From Micavibrio sp. UBA2020 (lineage in GTDB: Bacteria; Pseudomonadota; Alphaproteobacteria; Micavibrionales; UBA2020), in NCBI GenBank assembly GCA_002334985.1, contig DDBY01000069.1, positions 437 to 8,817 of the forward strand: 8,381 bases of DNA, written 5' to 3'. Below the pieces are notes generated by a model. That model had not been told where the DNA came from and did not search any database. It saw only the letters and a list, made by a program, of their open reading frames with translations. Positions 5,734-8,381 of this stretch are shown piece after piece. Numbering within the stretch: position 1 is the stretch's first letter; the number at the start of each line of letters is the position of its first letter. A program made the translations under genes and the position numbers.

Positions 5734-7830
5734 TTAGCCGAGGCTTGCCATGACCGCCACCAGCAGGATTGCAACGATGTTGGCAATCTTGATGAGCGGG
5801 TTAACAGCAGGGCCTGCGGTGTCCTTGTAGGGGTCACCGACGGTGTCACCGGTTACGGCCGCTTTGTGCGCGTCGGAACCTTTGCCGCCGTAGTGGCCTT
5901 CTTCGATGTACTTTTTCGCGTTATCCCACGCACCGCCACCGGAGGTCATGGAGATAGCAACGAAAATACCGGTCACAATCGTACCGACGAGCATCGCGCC
6001 CACGGCCTGGAAACCGGCTTCCATCGTGCCGTCCACTTTCCACACCACCCAGAACAGGACGATGGGCGAGAGAACCGGCAACAGCGAAGGCACAATCATT
6101 TCCTTGATGGCTGCTTTGGTCAGCATATCGACAGCGCGGCCATACTCGGGCTTGGACGTGCCCTTGAGGATGCCCGGGATGTCTTTCAGCTGACGGCGCA
6201 CTTCAACCACGATGGAACCTGCAGCGCGGCCGACGGCCGTCATGCAGATACCGCCGAAGAGATACGGCAGCATGCCGCCGATGAACAGGCCGATGATAAC
6301 AAACGGCTCGTTCAGCGGGAACTCAACGGTCATGTCGGGGAAGTAGTGTTTCAGCTCTTCGGTAAAGGCGGCGAACAGCACCAGCGCGGCAAGGCCGGCG
6401 GAACCAATCGCATAACCTTTGGTCACAGCCTTCGTCGTGTTGCCGACAGCATCCAGGGCGTCGGTGACGACACGGACTTTTTTCGGCAGTTCCGACATCT
6501 CGGCGATACCGCCGGCGTTGTCGGTGACAGGGCCGTAAGCATCGAGCGCGACAATCATACCGGCCAGTGCCAGCATGGTGGTTGCCGCAAGCGAGATGCC
6601 ATAGAGACCGGCGAAGTCATACGCACCATAGATACCGGCTGCAATCACGATAACCGGCAGAGCGGTAGATTCGAGAGAGACAGCAAGACCTTGAATCACG
6701 TTCGTGCCATGGCCCGTTTCCGACGCTTTCGCGATGGAGCGGACAGGGCGGAACGCGGTCGAGGTGTAGTATTCGGTAATCCATACCAGCGCGGCCGTTA
6801 CAGCCAAGCCGATAAGCGCGCAATAGAACAGGTCCTGACCCGTCAGTTGCACGCCCGAAGCCAGCTCCACAGTCCCCGTAAAGCTGCCGAGGACGTAGTT
6901 GATGGACCAGTAGATAAGCCCCATGGAAAGAACACCCGTCGCGATGAGGCCTTTGTAGAGCGCCATCATGATGTTCTGCGTTTCGCCAAGGCGCACAAAG
7001 TAAGTGCCGACGATAGACGCAAGGATGCACACGCCGCCGATAAGCAGCGGCAGTTCCATCATCTTGGTCACGCTGTCACCGACGAAAACGCTGGCCGCGA
7101 TAAGCATGGTCGCAACGACCGTCACCGCGTAGGTTTCGAACAGGTCAGCCGCCATACCGGCACAGTCGCCCACGTTGTCACCGACGTTATCGGCGATAAC
7201 CGCAGGGTTGCGCGGGTCGTCTTCGGGCAGGTTGGCTTCGACTTTACCGCAAAGGTCGGCACCGACGTCCGCGCCCTTGGTAAAGATGCCGCCGCCGAGA
7301 CGGGCGAAAATGGAAATCAGCGAGGCGCCGAAACCAAGCGCGACGAGTGCTTCAAGCACCGCGCGGGTTTCCGTACCCTTGGACAGCAGGAAGAAGTAGT
7401 AACCCGCAACGCCCAGCAGACCGAGACCAACCACCAGCATGCCGGTGATAGCGCCCGATTTGAAGGCGATGGAGAGCGCTTCTTTCATGCCCTTTTGCGC
7501 CGCATCCGCGGTGCGGACGTTGGCACGCACCGACACGTTCATGCCGATGTAACCGGCAAGACCGGACAGGATGGCGCCGATAGCAAAGCCGATACCGACT
7601 TGCTGACCGAGCGTCATGCCCAGAATGATGGCGACGACGACGCCGACGGCGGCGATGGTCGTGTACTGGCGGTTCAGATAGGCACTTGCCCCTTCTTGAA
7701 TGGCCTGTGCAATTTCCTGCATACGGGCGTTGCCTGCGCTTGCAGTCAAAACCTGATAGCCGGTAAGCACGCCATACAGAAGAGCAAGAAGACCGGAACC
7801 CAGAATAATCGTTTGGATATCCAACGTCAT
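5734..7830 (-). CDS. hppA: Membrane proton-translocating pyrophosphatase (H+-PPase), K+-independent type
   Basis: This 698-residue integral membrane enzyme couples hydrolysis of pyrophosphate to proton export. About 15-16 hydrophobic segments are visible, starting with [18 protein letters not shown]. The substrate-site motifs are intact: [11 protein letters not shown] (188-198), [19 protein letters not shown] (214-232), [16 protein letters not shown] (430-445) and [19 protein letters not shown] (661-679). The subclass switch reads GNTTKA with Lys467. In this family Lys here marks K+-independent enzymes, while Ala marks K+-dependent ones. Length matches family members such as the Rhodospirillum enzyme. 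The ATG at 7828-7830 has GAGGAAG 7-13 bases upstream. Proton rather than sodium transport is inferred from the subclass. It is a stand-alone gene: convergent with bamE, divergent from gyrA, with a long structured leader. Confidence 0.97.
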   Translation of the reverse strand: MTLDIQTIILGSGLLALLYGVLTGYQVLTASAGNARMQEIAQAIQEGASAYLNRQYTTIAAVGVVVAIILGMTLGQQVGIGFAIGAILSGLAGYIGMNVSVRANVRTADAAQKGMKEALSIAFKSGAITGMLVVGLGLLGVAGYYFFLLSKGTETRAVLEALVALGFGASLISIFARLGGGIFTKGADVGADLCGKVEANLPEDDPRNPAVIADNVGDNVGDCAGMAADLFETYAVTVVATMLIAASVFVGDSVTKMMELPLLIGGVCILASIVGTYFVRLGETQNIMMALYKGLIATGVLSMGLIYWSINYVLGSFTGTVELASGVQLTGQDLFYCALIGLAVTAALVWITEYYTSTAFRPVRSIAKASETGHGTNVIQGLAVSLESTALPVIVIAAGIYGAYDFAGLYGISLAATTMLALAGMIVALDAYGPVTDNAGGIAEMSELPKKVRVVTDALDAVGNTTKAVTKGYAIGSAGLAALVLFAAFTEELKHYFPDMTVEFPLNEPFVIIGLFIGGMLPYLFGGICMTAVGRAAGSIVVEVRRQLKDIPGILKGTSKPEYGRAVDMLTKAAIKEMIVPSLLPVLSPIVLFWVVWKVDGTMEAGFQAVGAMLVGTIVTGIFVAISMTSGGGAWDNAKKYIEEGHYGGKGSDAHKAAVTGDTVGDPYKDTAGPAVNPLIKIANIVAILLVAVMASLG

Positions 7831-7872
7831 TGATTACTTCCTCGTTGTTCGTTTGTTTTTGGTTGTTGTTTC

Positions 7873-7914
7873 CCGCCGGAGTTTTTTGCTGACGCAAAGA
7901 ATCTCCCCCGGCGG
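7873..7914 (-). other. Large imperfect hairpin in the hppA leader
   Basis: CCGCCGG (7873-7879) pairs with CCGGCGG (7908-7914). Inside, an AG/CU pair and a TTTGC/GCAAA arm (7885-7889 with 7894-7898) continue the stem to a 4-base loop, giving about 16 bp with a GGG bulge, one other bulged base and one mismatch. On the minus strand it is followed by an A/C-rich, likely unpaired 42-base stretch containing the hppA ribosome site, not by a U-tract. So it looks like a leader structure rather than a terminator. I recognise no known riboswitch. Confidence 0.45.
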
Positions 7915-7921
7915 CCTCTTT

Positions 7922-7995
7922 TGAATGTGAGTGGGCTGAACATGCCCAATATTCATATCGATGGCAAGGCTAAGAAACCCTTGGCCTGTATGAAT
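7922..7995. repeat. Cluster of short inverted repeats in the hppA-gyrA spacer
   Basis: Three inverted pairs are visible: TGAAT (7922-7926) with ATTCA (7951-7955), TGGGC (7932-7936) with GCCCA (7944-7948) nested inside it, and ATTCATA (7951-7957) with TATGAAT (7989-7995) enclosing CAAGG/CCTTG (7965-7969, 7979-7983). They lie where the hppA promoter should be, though I see no convincing -35/-10 pair for hppA. They could be operators or incidental. Confidence 0.3.
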
Positions 7996-8103
7996 TATTT
8001 TGCTGCGCTGCAAGATTTTTGAGCGTCCGAAAACATGCGGCAGCGCACCAAAATCGCCTCGCCTAATACCTTCTATTTACAGAAAAACGGGGCAGATGAA
8101 AGA

Positions 8104-8132
8104 TTGTGATAAAGCCCAGAAAATGCTAAAAA
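8104..8132 (+). promoter_or_regulatory. Candidate promoter of gyrA with palindrome over the -10
   Basis: TTGTGA (8104-8109) and TAAAAA (8127-8132) are 17 bases apart, each with four of six consensus matches, predicting a leader of about 95 bases. The -10 is embedded in TGCTA-AAAAA-TAGCA (8124-8138), a 15-bp palindrome that could bind a regulator. Confidence 0.4.
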
Positions 8133-8235
8133 ATAGCAGATTTTGAGCATACCTGTTCGCCCCGCTCCGCGCTGGCCAAAATGGCCGCGACAAGGAAGTT
8201 TTCGGGCGCGCAGACAACACATAGGGAAACAACCC

Positions 8236-8381
8236 GTGACCGCAGACAACACCGCCCCCAAGCAAGGCATTGCGCCCATCACCATCGAAGAGGAAATGCA
8301 AAAATCCTACCTCGATTACGCGATGAGCGTCATCGTCAGCCGCGCCCTGCCCGATGTGCGCGACGGCCTGAAGCCTGTGCA
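8236..8381 (+). CDS. gyrA: DNA gyrase subunit A, N-terminal 48 residues (cut by window edge)
   Basis: The frame opens at GTG (8236-8238) and runs to the window end. It contains [20 protein letters not shown] followed by [14 protein letters not shown], the highly conserved start of GyrA. The ParC paralogue differs here (typically YALSTIMHRALPDARDG), so GyrA is favoured. Gyrase is an A2B2 type II topoisomerase that introduces negative supercoils; GyrA carries the DNA-cleaving tyrosine and the quinolone-interacting region, both beyond the window. The GTG start gives a 17-residue lead-in ([13 protein letters not shown]) before the conserved block. A modest AGGGA ribosome site (8223-8227) is 8 bases upstream. 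Confidence 0.95.
   Translation, partial: MTADNTAPKQGIAPITIEEEMQKSYLDYAMSVIVSRALPDVRDGLKPV

Larger units (their letters stand above)
7831..8235. other. 405-bp divergent intergenic region hppA-gyrA
   Basis: No gene is supported here. Reading frames extending into it either overlap gyrA antisense or lack family features. It holds the hppA leader hairpin and ribosome site on the left, an inverted-repeat cluster in the middle, and the candidate gyrA promoter with an overlapping palindrome (8104-8138) on the right. A short GGCCA/TGGCC hairpin (8174-8186) in the gyrA leader and half of a 12-bp direct repeat (8209-8220) are also present. Confidence 0.6.

Noticed and set aside
5635..7833. A 732-codon open frame on the plus strand, antisense to hppA
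   Set aside because: It mirrors hppA almost exactly. Its product is His/Arg/Asp-rich with no domain or membrane pattern, while the minus strand encodes every H+-PPase motif. It is a codon-bias shadow of a long GC-rich gene.
1..8381. Search for a mobile element, defence system, CRISPR array or biosynthetic cluster
   Set aside because: No repeats of array type, no transposase or integrase motifs, and every long gene is a recognisable core function; only the serpin is accessory-like.

Overview
The window reads as core chromosome of an alphaproteobacterium. The evidence is the gene order (gyrA, hppA, bamE, DUF177/yceD, rpmF, plsX, fabH, ihfA, merR-type regulator), which matches a conserved alphaproteobacterial neighbourhood, together with the protein types: an HU-family IHF alpha subunit, a K+-independent H+-pyrophosphatase and an L32 without zinc-ribbon cysteines. 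Base composition looks moderately GC-rich, with AT-rich intergenic stretches. I cannot name the genus from sequence alone.

Layout. At the left edge, positions 1-617 (minus) encode the N-terminal half of a serpin, a serine-protease-inhibitor fold that is uncommon in Proteobacteria. It has its own promoter and is separated from the next gene by a strong intrinsic terminator. From 788 to 4985, all on the minus strand, runs the lipid/translation cluster. In transcription order it is yceD (DUF177), a possible 26-codon basic ORF, rpmF (L32), plsX, fabH, ihfA and a MerR-type regulator. plsX and fabH overlap by one base. A GC-rich hairpin pair lies between rpmF and plsX, and a weak terminator-like hairpin plus a fresh promoter lies between fabH and ihfA. 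bamE (5140-5622, plus) is divergent from yceD and has a good sigma-70 promoter. It converges on hppA (5734-7830, minus) at a shared bidirectional terminator. A 405-bp divergent spacer with several inverted repeats leads to the first 48 codons of gyrA (8236 onward, plus).

Functions. PlsX makes acyl-phosphate from acyl-ACP for phospholipid synthesis, and FabH starts fatty-acid elongation. YceD and L32 serve the large ribosomal subunit, linking membrane-lipid and ribosome supply. IHF and the MerR-type protein are DNA-binding regulators. BamE is an outer-membrane assembly lipoprotein. HppA turns pyrophosphate hydrolysis into a proton gradient. GyrA is the DNA-cleaving gyrase subunit.

I see no CRISPR array, transposon, phage gene, tRNA or rRNA. 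The non-routine items are the serpin, the small basic ORF before rpmF, the GANTC-bearing palindrome over the ihfA promoter, and leader structures before plsX and hppA. All regulatory calls are by eye and unverified.
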